Assembly (NCBI RefSeq): GCF_000753865.1
Contig: NZ_JQFW01000015.1
Coordinates: 367,916-431,915 of the forward strand
Source: Alteromonas sp. LOR
GTDB lineage: Bacteria; Pseudomonadota; Gammaproteobacteria; Enterobacterales; Alteromonadaceae
Length of the DNA: 64,000 nucleotides
Reading direction: 5' to 3'
The translations under genes and the position numbers were made by a program. How positions within the stretch are numbered: the stretch's first letter is position 1; every line of letters starts with the position of its first letter. Positions 55,569 through 64,000 of this stretch are shown here, in pieces. Under the pieces are notes generated by a model, which had not been told where the DNA came from, searched no databases, and saw only the letters and a list, made by a program, of their open reading frames with translations.

Positions 55569-56897
55569 ATGTCAAATCAAAACCTTAGCAGTGACAATAC
55601 AACATCAAAACAACGTGGAGTCTTTTGGTTTAGACACGATTTACGGCTTCACGACCAAGTTGCACTAGCCTCGTTGTGTGAGCAAGTAGACGAAATTTCT
55701 TTTATTTATATATTTGATGAGAGCTATTTTTCACCCACCAAGTACGGGTTGAAACAGATTGGTGATAATCGATATCAGTTTTTACTGGAAACGCTCAGCG
55801 ACCTCAAAGCGTCGTTAGAAAACAAAGGACATGAACTCACGGTTCTTAAGGGCAGTATTTCAGAATGTCTGTCTAATGTACTGAAGCAAGGTCAATTTAC
55901 CCATCTTGGAGTGACTAAACATTGCGGTTTTCATGAACAGAAACAAATAGAGGAACTTGCTCGGTGCTACCCAAACATGTCTATTGTTGAGGGTGAGTCG
56001 CTAACACTGTTCAACGAATCTGACTTACCCTTTTCAATTGAAGAGATGCCTGATGTGTTTAGCCCGTTTCGCCGTAAGGTGGAAAAAAAGCTTAGTCCTA
56101 GAGAAGTTTGCAGCTCCGTTGACACCTATCCTACTCCATTTGTACTTGAGCACCTTACTGCCGATACGTTAATTATTGAAGACGAACTCGCCAACCAACA
56201 CCAAACCTTGCAGCAGAGCAGTAATGACTTTGAAGGTGGTGAAAGTGCAGCCCTTGAGCATCTAAACAAATACCTATTTGAGTGGCATGCTGCATCCACC
56301 TACAAAGAAACGAGAAACGCCTTGGACAGTTGGCGTGATAGCACAAAGTTGTCACCGTGGCTGGCCGTAGGCGCATTGTCGCCAAGAGAGGTAGTACGCC
56401 AAGTTACCTTGTTTGAAGAGCAGGTTGAGAAAAATGAATCTACTTATTGGATTTATTTTGAACTGTTGTGGCGTGAGTTCTTTCATTGGCTTCAAGCAAA
56501 GTACGGTGAAAAATGGTTTAAATTTGGTGGTATTCAGCAAAAAGTGCCCGGCACAAAGCATAACCCCAAGGTGTTTGTGGATTGGTGTAATGGCAATACC
56601 GGTTACCACATCATTGATGCCTGCATGAAACAGCTCAAAGCGACAGGCTATATGTCTAATCGCGGAAGGCAATTAGTAGCGAGCTGTTTTGTACACGAAT
56701 TACAGCAAGACTGGCGCTTTGGTGCAGCGTGGTTTGAAAATCAGTTACTCGATTTTGATGTGGGCAGCAATTGGGGCAATTGGCTTTATCTTGCCGGCGT
56801 GGGAAGCGACCCTCGTGGACACAGGCAGTTTAACCTAGATAAACAAACGGCCACCTACGACCGCGACGGTGCATTTCGCAATAAATGGTTAACTTAA
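55569..56897 (+). CDS. cryD: Cryptochrome DASH
   Basis: A 442-residue cryptochrome/photolyase family protein of the DASH clade, which repairs CPDs in single-stranded DNA and may sense light. The clade markers WFRHDLRLHDQ, TGYMSNRGRQLVAS, DFDVGSNWGNWLYLAGVGSDPR and FNLDKQ are all visible. It is transcribed divergently from the CPD photolyase and precedes a fourth paralogue by 59 bp. Confidence 0.92.
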   Translation: MSNQNLSSDNTTSKQRGVFWFRHDLRLHDQVALASLCEQVDEISFIYIFDESYFSPTKYGLKQIGDNRYQFLLETLSDLKASLENKGHELTVLKGSISECLSNVLKQGQFTHLGVTKHCGFHEQKQIEELARCYPNMSIVEGESLTLFNESDLPFSIEEMPDVFSPFRRKVEKKLSPREVCSSVDTYPTPFVLEHLTADTLIIEDELANQHQTLQQSSNDFEGGESAALEHLNKYLFEWHAASTYKETRNALDSWRDSTKLSPWLAVGALSPREVVRQVTLFEEQVEKNESTYWIYFELLWREFFHWLQAKYGEKWFKFGGIQQKVPGTKHNPKVFVDWCNGNTGYHIIDACMKQLKATGYMSNRGRQLVASCFVHELQQDWRFGAAWFENQLLDFDVGSNWGNWLYLAGVGSDPRGHRQFNLDKQTATYDRDGAFRNKWLT

Positions 56898-56955
56898 GTG
56901 TTTTAGAAAACGAGATGTTTAAGAAAATGAATAGCAAGCAGGTGAACATAGAAGT

Positions 56956-58671
56956 ATGACTCAACAAGCCGTTTCTGTAATTTGGCTTAAGCGCGACCTC
57001 AGGCTTCGAGACCATCAGCCGCTGTTTGATGCTGTAAATAACGGTGACAACATCCTTTTACTTTATTGTTGGGAACCGTCCTTGCTTGCCGATCCTCATA
57101 TGGATGTTCGTCATTGGCGATTTGTAGAGCAGAGTCTTGCTGATATTAACGCCCAATTACCCAGCGGTATTCAAGTATTGCAGATGCACATGGAGGTGCA
57201 TGAGGCTCTATCGCAGATTCAGGAATATTTCTCCATATCCTCCCTAAGAAGTTACCAAGAAATTGGACTTTTGGTTACGTATAACCGCGACAAGGCAATA
57301 GCAACTTATTGTATTAAAAACAAAATACCATTTTTAGAGTGTAATACAGGCGCAGTGATAAGGGGCTTGCCTAACCGTGCACGTTGGCAGAAAAATTGGG
57401 AGGCACACTTTAATTCCCCAACCTATGATTTCGATATTCAGTTGGCAAAATGGGTAAATTGGACTCAGCATGCGCGTTTAGCTGATAGCGACACCACCTA
57501 CTCGGCTTTTTCACTTTCTGGCTCAAGTTCTGATGTGAAACCTGGCTCAATTTCAGGTGCGCTTCAAAACCCATTAGTATCAGGTGGCGCAACAGCATCA
57601 AGTAGCGCAACAGAGGGCTCACCTGAAGGCTCATCTGAAGGCTCATCTGAAGGCTCATCTGAAGGCTCATCTGAAGGTTCATCTGAAAGCTCACATGTTG
57701 AAGAAAGTGGCCAAATGCAAAAAGGGGGAGAAAAACGAGCGTGGCACGTAATGAAGCATTTCTTTGAGGAGAGAGGAAAGTATTATCACAAGCATATATC
57801 TCGCCCTTTTGATGCTCGTCGTTCCTGTTCGCGATTAAGCCCCTATCTTGCTTGGGGGAATATCTCCATCAGGCAGGTTTATCATTTTGTTGAAAAAGAA
57901 AAGCAAGTAAAGAAAGCGTCCGCCGGTAAAGACAAAGCACTGTGGTCGCGAGCACTGTCGGCATTAACATCTCGGCTGCATTGGCACTGTCATTTTATTC
58001 AAAAGTTTGAAAGTGAACATACTATTGAATGGCGACCGATGAATGCTGCCTATGAAAAATTTCCATTTATTGATGGCCCCGAGGCAGAGCGACGTTTTTA
58101 TCATTGGAAAAACGGGACTACCGGCTACCCATTGGTTGATGCCTGTATGCGGGCTCTCGCCCAAACGGGTTACATTAATTTTCGAATGAGGGCAATGGTC
58201 ACAAGCTTTTTGTGCCATCATCTCAATGTACATTGGCTAAAGGCGGCGCACTATTTGGCCACACAATTTTTAGACTTTGAGCCTGGTATTCATTACCCGC
58301 AAATTCAAATGCAGGCCAGCGTAACAGGCATTCATACGGTGCGCCTCTACAATCCACATACTCAATCTATGAAACTGGATCCAGAGGGCGTGTTTATTAG
58401 GAAGTGGGTACCAGAGCTAGCAGAATTGCCCGGTGACACTGTGCATGCTCCCTACGCCATGCCGCCCTTAGAAGCGATTATGCTGAATTTCGATGTTGAA
58501 AAAGACTATGTGTTGCCAATTGTGGATATTGGCAGTATGGCGAGAAAGACTGGGGAAAGATTGTGGCAGTATAGAGAACGCGACGACGTATTGCGCGAAG
58601 CTCGTCGAATAGTGCATCGCCACACCATGCAAAACAGCCCGAGTAGACAGTGGCTAAAAAAGAAAGCCTAG
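56956..58671 (+). CDS. Divergent cryptochrome/photolyase-family protein
   Basis: A 571-residue flavoprotein family member that fits none of the three neighbouring classes. The N-terminal antenna-like domain ([13 protein letters not shown]) and the FAD domain ([59 protein letters not shown]) are intact. Between them (about residues 190-255) lies a low-complexity linker with seven EGSS-like units. Several segments look photolyase-like, but some FAD-site residues differ (NFRMRAM in place of NR(V/G)R). The function is uncertain: DNA repair or light signalling. Confidence 0.82.
   Translation: MTQQAVSVIWLKRDLRLRDHQPLFDAVNNGDNILLLYCWEPSLLADPHMDVRHWRFVEQSLADINAQLPSGIQVLQMHMEVHEALSQIQEYFSISSLRSYQEIGLLVTYNRDKAIATYCIKNKIPFLECNTGAVIRGLPNRARWQKNWEAHFNSPTYDFDIQLAKWVNWTQHARLADSDTTYSAFSLSGSSSDVKPGSISGALQNPLVSGGATASSSATEGSPEGSSEGSSEGSSEGSSEGSSESSHVEESGQMQKGGEKRAWHVMKHFFEERGKYYHKHISRPFDARRSCSRLSPYLAWGNISIRQVYHFVEKEKQVKKASAGKDKALWSRALSALTSRLHWHCHFIQKFESEHTIEWRPMNAAYEKFPFIDGPEAERRFYHWKNGTTGYPLVDACMRALAQTGYINFRMRAMVTSFLCHHLNVHWLKAAHYLATQFLDFEPGIHYPQIQMQASVTGIHTVRLYNPHTQSMKLDPEGVFIRKWVPELAELPGDTVHAPYAMPPLEAIMLNFDVEKDYVLPIVDIGSMARKTGERLWQYRERDDVLREARRIVHRHTMQNSPSRQWLKKKA
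57613..57696 (+). repeat. In-frame 12-bp tandem repeat (EGSS-like)
   Basis: Seven copies of a GAAGGCTCATCT-type 12-mer (57613-57696), the inner four exact, inside the fourth photolyase gene. Each unit encodes Glu-Gly-Ser-Ser or a close variant. Slippage would change linker length without shifting the frame. Confidence 0.95.
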
Positions 58672-58708
58672 TTTCAGTTATCACCTACTTTGATTATCAC
58701 ACCACCTG

Positions 58709-58996
58709 TTAACGATTGTTTTTTCTGAGCCACTCGGTAAGAAGCTTAATTTGCCCGCATTTGTACGATGCATACATAAGGCGCATGGCATTTGACATGG
58801 CCTCGCTATCTGTCCACCCAGTCTTCTCGCGAATTTCGTCGTAACACGCTTTGGCTTCTGGAGACACATAGCCGCGCACGAGTTTTTTACCGGCTTCTTT
58901 TTGACGTTCTCTAAAGCGTCGCTGTTTATCAGCATTTGCTTTCGCTTTATCGCTGTTATTTTTTTGAAGCGCTGTTTTTGATTGTTTTTCTGTCAT
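58709..58996 (-). CDS. Small basic putative DNA-binding protein
   Basis: A 95-residue protein with a Lys/Gln/Asn-rich N-terminus (TEKQSKTALQKNNSDKAK), a basic RRFRERQKEAGKK stretch and a helix-strand C-terminal part. I chose ATG at 58996; a longer frame upstream has no family-like N-terminus. It is convergent with the photolyase gene. DNA binding is suggested by composition, not proven. No family recognised. Confidence 0.6.
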   Translation of the reverse strand: MTEKQSKTALQKNNSDKAKANADKQRRFRERQKEAGKKLVRGYVSPEAKACYDEIREKTGWTDSEAMSNAMRLMYASYKCGQIKLLTEWLRKNNR

Positions 58997-59126
58997 ATTG
59001 TTCAAGTACCTTTTGAAGAATTTAGTGTACCACGCGTTTTTCTTTATAAAAATGACTGTTCGGAGTTGTTTAGCGCACAACTGTTCGCTAAATTAGCACT
59101 GAAATTTAAAACAATACGAGTTGGGA

Positions 59127-59645
59127 ATGTCTGAGAGAAAAAATAGCTTTACTAGAGACGACTTACTAGCGTGTAGTCGTGGGGAAATGTTTGGACCAGG
59201 TAACAGCCAACTTCCTGCACCTAATATGTTAATGATGGACCGTGTGGTTTCAATTACAGAAGATGGTGGAGAACACGGTAAAGGTGAAATTATCGCTGAG
59301 TTGGATATATCACCAGACCTATGGTTTTTTGACTGTCACTTTCCTGGCGATCCGGTCATGCCCGGCTGTCTTGGCTTAGATGCAATGTGGCAGCTTGTCG
59401 GTTTCTTCCTAGGCTGGAGCGGCGGTCCAGGCAAAGGCAGAGCATTAGGCGTAGGTGAAGTTAAATTTACTGGCCAAATTTTACCAACAGCAAAGAAAGT
59501 CACTTACAAACTCACTATGAAACGCGTGATAAAACGTAAACTTTTCATGGGTATGGCTGATGGCACTGTTGAAGTTGATGGTAGAGAAATTTATGCGGCG
59601 AAAGACCTCAAAGTAGGTCTATTTCAAGATACATCAAATTTCTAA
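59127..59645 (+). CDS. fabA: 3-hydroxydecanoyl-ACP dehydratase/isomerase FabA
   Basis: A 172-residue hotdog-fold enzyme that introduces the cis double bond of unsaturated fatty acids. The catalytic pair H71 ([12 protein letters not shown]) and D85 (CLGLDAMWQ) is present, one residue offset from E. coli H70/D84. ATG at 59127 fits the family N-terminus ([14 protein letters not shown]); a TTG two codons upstream is possible. It sits just before the IS3-like insertion. Confidence 0.97.
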   Translation: MSERKNSFTRDDLLACSRGEMFGPGNSQLPAPNMLMMDRVVSITEDGGEHGKGEIIAELDISPDLWFFDCHFPGDPVMPGCLGLDAMWQLVGFFLGWSGGPGKGRALGVGEVKFTGQILPTAKKVTYKLTMKRVIKRKLFMGMADGTVEVDGREIYAAKDLKVGLFQDTSNF

Positions 59646-59725
59646 TTTTTCCGCAAATACAAAAAAAGCCCCTTATTTGAAGTGACCCCCAATAGTTGGA
59701 CTATCCAATTACTGGGGGTCTTTTT

Positions 59726-60226
59726 ATGTCCAAACATCACAGAGCATTTAAGTTAAAGCTAGCGCGACTAGCGCAAGAAGAGAGTTCAGGAGTCTTAGGT
59801 TCAAAGTTTGAGGTACGCTCCAACCTTGTCCGTTATTGGTCTCAAGTTTATCGCATTAATGGCGCTGATAGTTTTACTCACAAGCAACGTCCATACTCCT
59901 TCGAATTTAAAATTCATGTCCTTAAAGCTATGTCAGAGAATAATTGGCCACTGAGTTATACCAGTGCCTATTTCGACTTATCATCTCCTGGTATTTTATT
60001 TCAATGGCAAAAGCATTATGCTCACGAAGGAATAACCCGTCTAAAACCACAGAAAAAAGGTAGGCCTCGCGTGACGAATGATTCTTCAACTCCTAAACCA
60101 TCAGCAGACATGTCTGAAAAAGAGCTCAGAGAAGAATTGGATTATCTACGTGCAGAGAACGCTGTCTTAAAAAAGTTAGAAGCCTTGGCTCAAGCCAGAA
60201 AGAAAAAAGCAAAGACAAAACGATAG
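59726..60226 (+). CDS. IS3-family transposase OrfA (IS150-like)
   Basis: A 166-residue DNA-binding protein with two helix-turn-helix segments (about 10-50 and 60-110) and a leucine-zipper-like C-terminus (ELREELDYLRAENAVLKKLE). ATG at 59726 follows the terminal repeat. It is expressed alone or, through -1 frameshifting near its end, as the N-terminal half of OrfAB. Confidence 0.9.
   Translation: MSKHHRAFKLKLARLAQEESSGVLGSKFEVRSNLVRYWSQVYRINGADSFTHKQRPYSFEFKIHVLKAMSENNWPLSYTSAYFDLSSPGILFQWQKHYAHEGITRLKPQKKGRPRVTNDSSTPKPSADMSEKELREELDYLRAENAVLKKLEALAQARKKKAKTKR
60203..60209 (+). promoter_or_regulatory. A6G slippery site for -1 frameshifting
   Basis: AAAAAAG near the end of orfA. The orfB frame is -1 relative to orfA and stays open from here onward, while the orfA stop is at 60224-60226. 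This is the standard arrangement that makes the OrfAB transposase. Confidence 0.82.
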
Positions 60227-61068
60227 TTGTCGAAGAGCTCAAGGCAAAATACAGCATACAACACTTATTAAAGGTCACAGGGCTTCCCAAGAGTGTGTAT
60301 TACTACCAGCGTAATACACTGAATCGGCCTTGTTCCAACACTGACTTGCGCGTGAAAATACGTGATATCTATCACAAGCATAAAGGGCGATACGGCTATC
60401 GTAGGATAACTTATGCGCTAAGAGCGACGGGCTTAGTGGTTAATCATAAACGTGTACAGCGCTTGATGGGCGAACTTGGCTTGAAATCAAAAGTCAGACC
60501 TAAACGCTACAAGTCTTACAAAGGTGAAGTCGGTAGAATCGCTGAAAATGTTCTTCAACGTGAGTTCATGGCAAAAAAGCCAAACCAAAAATGGGTGACC
60601 GATGTCACTGAATTTAAGGTCAATGGCCAGAAAGTATACCTGTCGCCGATAATCGACCTGTTTAACCAAGAAGTGGTCAGCTATGAGGTGCGAACATCTG
60701 TCACGTTGCCCTTAGTCACTGACATGCTTAAAACCGCAACAGCAAAGCTGCTGGAGCATGAGAGACCACTCATACACTCAGACCAAGGTTGGCAATATCA
60801 AAATAAACGATACCAACAACACCTGGCAGAACATGGGCTGCTCCAGAGTATGTCCAGAAAAGGAAACTGCTTAGACAATGCCGTTGCAGAGAACTTCTTC
60901 GGCATATTAAAAACTGAGATGTATCACAATGAAACGTTCAAAGACGCAAATGAACTCATTGAAAATATCAAAGAGTACATCGACTATTACAACAACGAAC
61001 GCATTAAGCTAAAACTAAAAGGCCTGAGTCCGATACAATATCGAAATCAGGCCTTGGTTGCCGCTTAG
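60208..61068 (+). CDS. IS3-family transposase catalytic half OrfB
   Basis: The DDE integrase domain of the transposase, about 286 residues read by -1 frameshift from orfA. The catalytic D is in WVTDVTEF, the second D in LIHSDQGWQYQ and E in AVAENFFGILK. The HTH_21 segment before it contains RYGYRRI. No good internal start codon with a ribosome binding site is visible (GTG at 60295 is mid-domain), supporting the fusion model. Confidence 0.88.
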   Translation, partial: SKDKTIVVEELKAKYSIQHLLKVTGLPKSVYYYQRNTLNRPCSNTDLRVKIRDIYHKHKGRYGYRRITYALRATGLVVNHKRVQRLMGELGLKSKVRPKRYKSYKGEVGRIAENVLQREFMAKKPNQKWVTDVTEFKVNGQKVYLSPIIDLFNQEVVSYEVRTSVTLPLVTDMLKTATAKLLEHERPLIHSDQGWQYQNKRYQQHLAEHGLLQSMSRKGNCLDNAVAENFFGILKTEMYHNETFKDANELIENIKEYIDYYNNERIKLKLKGLSPIQYRNQALVAA

Positions 61069-61207
61069 AAATGAGTCCAACTTAATGGGGTCACTTCAGG
61101 TTGTCACCAACCCTCGCTTTTTTTTCGCTTTATTTCGACCTTTATAATTGGGGCCTTGATATAGCGCCGTAATACTAGCGCCTTTACATTAGCACTCCCT
61201 TCGCAGC

Positions 61208-61813
61208 CTAAAGCCAGCTAGGCTGTTTGTCTTCAAACGCGCTGATAGCGCTATCAAGCTCAAGAGTTTGACCTATTGCATCAAGGCCTTTTATCAGGTT
61301 AGTTTTGTGATGAGGTGCAATATCAAAACTAAACGATGTGTCGTTAAAGCTCACTGTCTGCGCCGGCAAATCCACAGTAATAGCGACCGTAGGATCTGCT
61401 TTTACAGCATCAAATAAAGCGTCCATTTGTTCGCTACCTAACGCAACAGGAACGAGTTGGTTGTTAATACAGTTGCCATAAAAGATATCAGCAAAGCTGG
61501 TGGCAATAACGGTTTTAAAACCAAAATCGGCCAGTGCCCAAGGTGCGTGCTCTCGACTTGAACCACAACCAAAGTTTTCACGAGCCAACAATACGCTAGC
61601 GCCTTTATGCTCTGGCTTGTTCAGTGAGAAATCTGGGTTAGGCTCTTGCTCTTTTAAATCCAAATAGCGCCAATCGTGAAAAAGGTGCTTGCCGTAGCCA
61701 ATACGGGTGACACCCGTGAGAAACTGCTTAGGAATAATTTGGTCTGTATCCACATTGGCTTGGTCTAACGGTGCTGCAATGCCCGTGTGGTGTGTAAAAC
61801 CTTGCTCTGACAT
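61208..61813 (-). CDS. leuD: 3-isopropylmalate dehydratase small subunit
   Basis: A 201-residue LeuD that pairs with LeuC to convert 2-isopropylmalate to 3-isopropylmalate in leucine synthesis. Conserved segments [28 protein letters not shown] and [16 protein letters not shown] are present. It lies 3 bp after leuC and is the last gene of the leuBCD block. Confidence 0.97.
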   Translation of the reverse strand: MSEQGFTHHTGIAAPLDQANVDTDQIIPKQFLTGVTRIGYGKHLFHDWRYLDLKEQEPNPDFSLNKPEHKGASVLLARENFGCGSSREHAPWALADFGFKTVIATSFADIFYGNCINNQLVPVALGSEQMDALFDAVKADPTVAITVDLPAQTVSFNDTSFSFDIAPHHKTNLIKGLDAIGQTLELDSAISAFEDKQPSWL

Positions 61814-61816
61814 GTC

Positions 61817-63217
61817 TTACTCCTGATAGTCTCTAACATCGGCGAAGTGGCCGTTAATGGCTGCTGCTGCAGCCATTGCGGGGCTCACTAAATGGGTGCG
61901 TGCACCACGGCCTTGGCGTCCTTCAAAGTTTCTGTTGCTCGTTGATGCACAGCGATCGCCAGAAACCAGTTTATCGTCGTTCATACCCAAACACATTGAA
62001 CAGCCTGGTAAGCGCCACTCAAAGCCGGCTTGCTCGAAGATTTTATCTAAACCTTCAGCTTCAGCTTGGCGTTTTACTGCCCCAGAACCCGGCACCACAA
62101 TAGCGGTGACCGATGATGATACTTTGCCTTTTTTGGCAACGTGAGCCGCGGCACGTAAATCTTCTATACGACCATTGGTACACGAGCCAATGAAAACGTG
62201 ATTGACTGCTACATCAGAAAGTTTTTCACCTGCCTTCAAGCCCATATAGCTAAGTGCTTTTTTCGCGCTTTCTATTTCAATTGGGTCGCTAAAGTCTTCG
62301 GGAGCAGGCACTGGAGTATTTACTCCAATAACTTGGCCTGGGTTGGTTCCCCATGTGACCTGCGGTGCTATGTCGGCCGCTTCAAGTTCGACAACCGTGT
62401 CAAAGCTTGCACCGTCTTCGGTGTATAAGGTTTTCCAATAGGCAACCGCGTCATCCCAAGACTGTTCTTTGGGTGCGTACTCGCGGTCTTTTAAATACGC
62501 GAAGGTAACGTCGTCTGGTGCTACAAGCCCAGCTTTTGCCCCCGCTTCAATACTCATGTTACACACAGTCATTCGCTCTTCCATGGTAAGCCCACGAATG
62601 GCCTCGCCCGCATACTCAATCACATGACCTGTTGCACCAGCGTGTCCAATTTTGCCAATGATGGCCAAAATAATATCTTTCGCCGTAATTCCCACAGGAA
62701 GTTTGCCATTCACATTAATAAGCATGCTTTTTGCGCGGCTTTGCTTCAGAGTTTGTGTGGCTAAGACATGCTCAACTTGAGAAGTACCTATTCCAAATGC
62801 AAGTGCACCGAATGCGCCATGGGTTGCAGTGTGAGAGTCGCCGCACACTACGGTCATGCCGGGCTGTATAAGCCCTAATTCTGGCCCCATTACATGCACG
62901 ATGCCTTGCTTTTGATGGCCTACAGGGTAGAGCTGAATACCGTGATCTTCACAGTTTTTGGCTAGGGTATGCAGCTGTAGTGCATTATCTGGGCCGCATG
63001 CATCAATGGCTAACGAGCGCGTTGATATGCTGTGATCCATGGTTCCCACAGTTTTATCTGGGCGACGCACTTTACGGCCTTTTTCGTTAAGGCCAGCGAA
63101 GGCTTGCGGAGATGTCACTTCGTGAATTAAGTGGCGGTCGATATAAATAAGGCTATCTTCGCCTAGTTGGTCGACAATATGCGCTTGCCATACTTTGTCA
63201 TATAAGGTCTTGGCCAT
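61817..63217 (-). CDS. leuC: 3-isopropylmalate dehydratase large subunit
   Basis: A 466-residue aconitase-family protein holding a [4Fe-4S] cluster. The ligands are the Cys in GSCTNGR and the two in CSMCLGMN. The [21 protein letters not shown] segment is present. Neighbouring leuB and leuD are 3-9 bp away, so this is a leucine operon. Confidence 0.98.
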   Translation of the reverse strand: MAKTLYDKVWQAHIVDQLGEDSLIYIDRHLIHEVTSPQAFAGLNEKGRKVRRPDKTVGTMDHSISTRSLAIDACGPDNALQLHTLAKNCEDHGIQLYPVGHQKQGIVHVMGPELGLIQPGMTVVCGDSHTATHGAFGALAFGIGTSQVEHVLATQTLKQSRAKSMLINVNGKLPVGITAKDIILAIIGKIGHAGATGHVIEYAGEAIRGLTMEERMTVCNMSIEAGAKAGLVAPDDVTFAYLKDREYAPKEQSWDDAVAYWKTLYTEDGASFDTVVELEAADIAPQVTWGTNPGQVIGVNTPVPAPEDFSDPIEIESAKKALSYMGLKAGEKLSDVAVNHVFIGSCTNGRIEDLRAAAHVAKKGKVSSSVTAIVVPGSGAVKRQAEAEGLDKIFEQAGFEWRLPGCSMCLGMNDDKLVSGDRCASTSNRNFEGRQGRGARTHLVSPAMAAAAAINGHFADVRDYQE

Positions 63218-63226
63218 GTGGTATTT

Positions 63227-64000
<774 letters not shown>

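Larger units (their letters stand above)
59678..61098 (+). mobile_element. IS3-family insertion sequence (IS150-like)
   Basis: A 1421-bp element with imperfect terminal inverted repeats (left TGAAGTGACCCCCAATAG, right complement TGAAGTGACCCCATTAAG, both continuing with TTGGACT). It carries orfA and orfB in overlapping frames with an A6G slippery site. Both frames are intact, so it may be active. No direct repeat of the flanks (TTT before, GGT after) is seen, although IS3 elements usually make 3-4 bp duplications. It inserted between fabA and leuD without breaking a gene. Confidence 0.92.

Noticed and set aside
57410..57694. A minus-strand frame with repeated Met-Ser-Leu-Gln units
   Set aside because: It is only the antisense reading of the 12-bp repeat in the photolyase gene.

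Overview
The window looks like a marine gammaproteobacterial chromosome, most probably Alteromonas or a close relative. The grounds are the type and order of housekeeping genes (uvrY-uvrC-pgsA followed by tRNA-Gly/Cys/Leu, an FNR/cbb3 oxidase block, a photolyase cluster, fabA, leuBCD), moderate GC and near-consensus TTGAT-N4-ATCAA FNR boxes. The genus is inferred from memory, not from a search.

Layout. 0.4-3.9 kb: an ovothiol pair (ovoA, ovoB). 4.1-7.3 kb: uvrY, uvrC, pgsA. 7.4-7.8 kb: a promoter and three tRNA genes. 7.8-16.7 kb: an integrated element bounded by a 14-bp repeat of the tRNA-Leu 3' end. It carries an integrase, AlpA, a P4-type prim-pol/helicase, a terminase small-subunit candidate, a terminase large subunit, an unknown helical protein and two outward cargo genes (a PD-(D/E)XK-like nuclease candidate and a small lipoprotein). 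It has no capsid, portal, tail or lysis gene, so it looks like a packaging-capable phage satellite. 17.0-28.7 kb: ordinary chromosomal genes (VOC, PhyH, EAL, tapT-like, tpx, sseA-like, cobB, LysE exporter, a Bax-like glucosaminidase operon, rssA-like, ttcA) and a 281-bp MITE-like element with nested hairpins.

28.9-44.8 kb: a low-oxygen/respiration block. uspE and fnr lie beside the cbb3 assembly genes (safE, ccoS, ccoI, ccoH) and the oxidase operon ccoNOQP, followed by a complementary bacterioferritin pair, a CPA2 antiporter, a membrane-tethered glutamate-synthase-like flavoprotein, a lipoprotein cytochrome c and a universal stress protein. Two perfect and two near-perfect FNR boxes sit in its promoter regions, so FNR probably coordinates much of it.

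45.0-49.3 kb: an orphan tyrosine recombinase next to a ~3.1 kb AT-rich stretch with no convincing gene, several hairpins and a TTTAGGT heptamer tract. 49.3-52.2 kb: an NhaC-type antiporter and a DUF2254 membrane protein. 52.3-58.7 kb: a light/DNA-repair cluster with a DUF2256 zinc-knuckle protein and four photolyase/cryptochrome paralogues (FeS-type, CPD-type, DASH and a divergent one with an in-frame 12-bp tandem repeat). 59.1-64.0 kb: fabA, a complete IS3-family (IS150-like) element using -1 frameshifting, then leuD, leuC and the partial leuB.

Taken together, uvrC, ovothiol and the photolyases point to a sunlit, oxidative-stress lifestyle, while the FNR block covers microoxic respiration. 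The two regions most likely to hold undescribed biology are the satellite at 7.8-16.7 kb and the recombinase plus gene desert at 45-49.3 kb.
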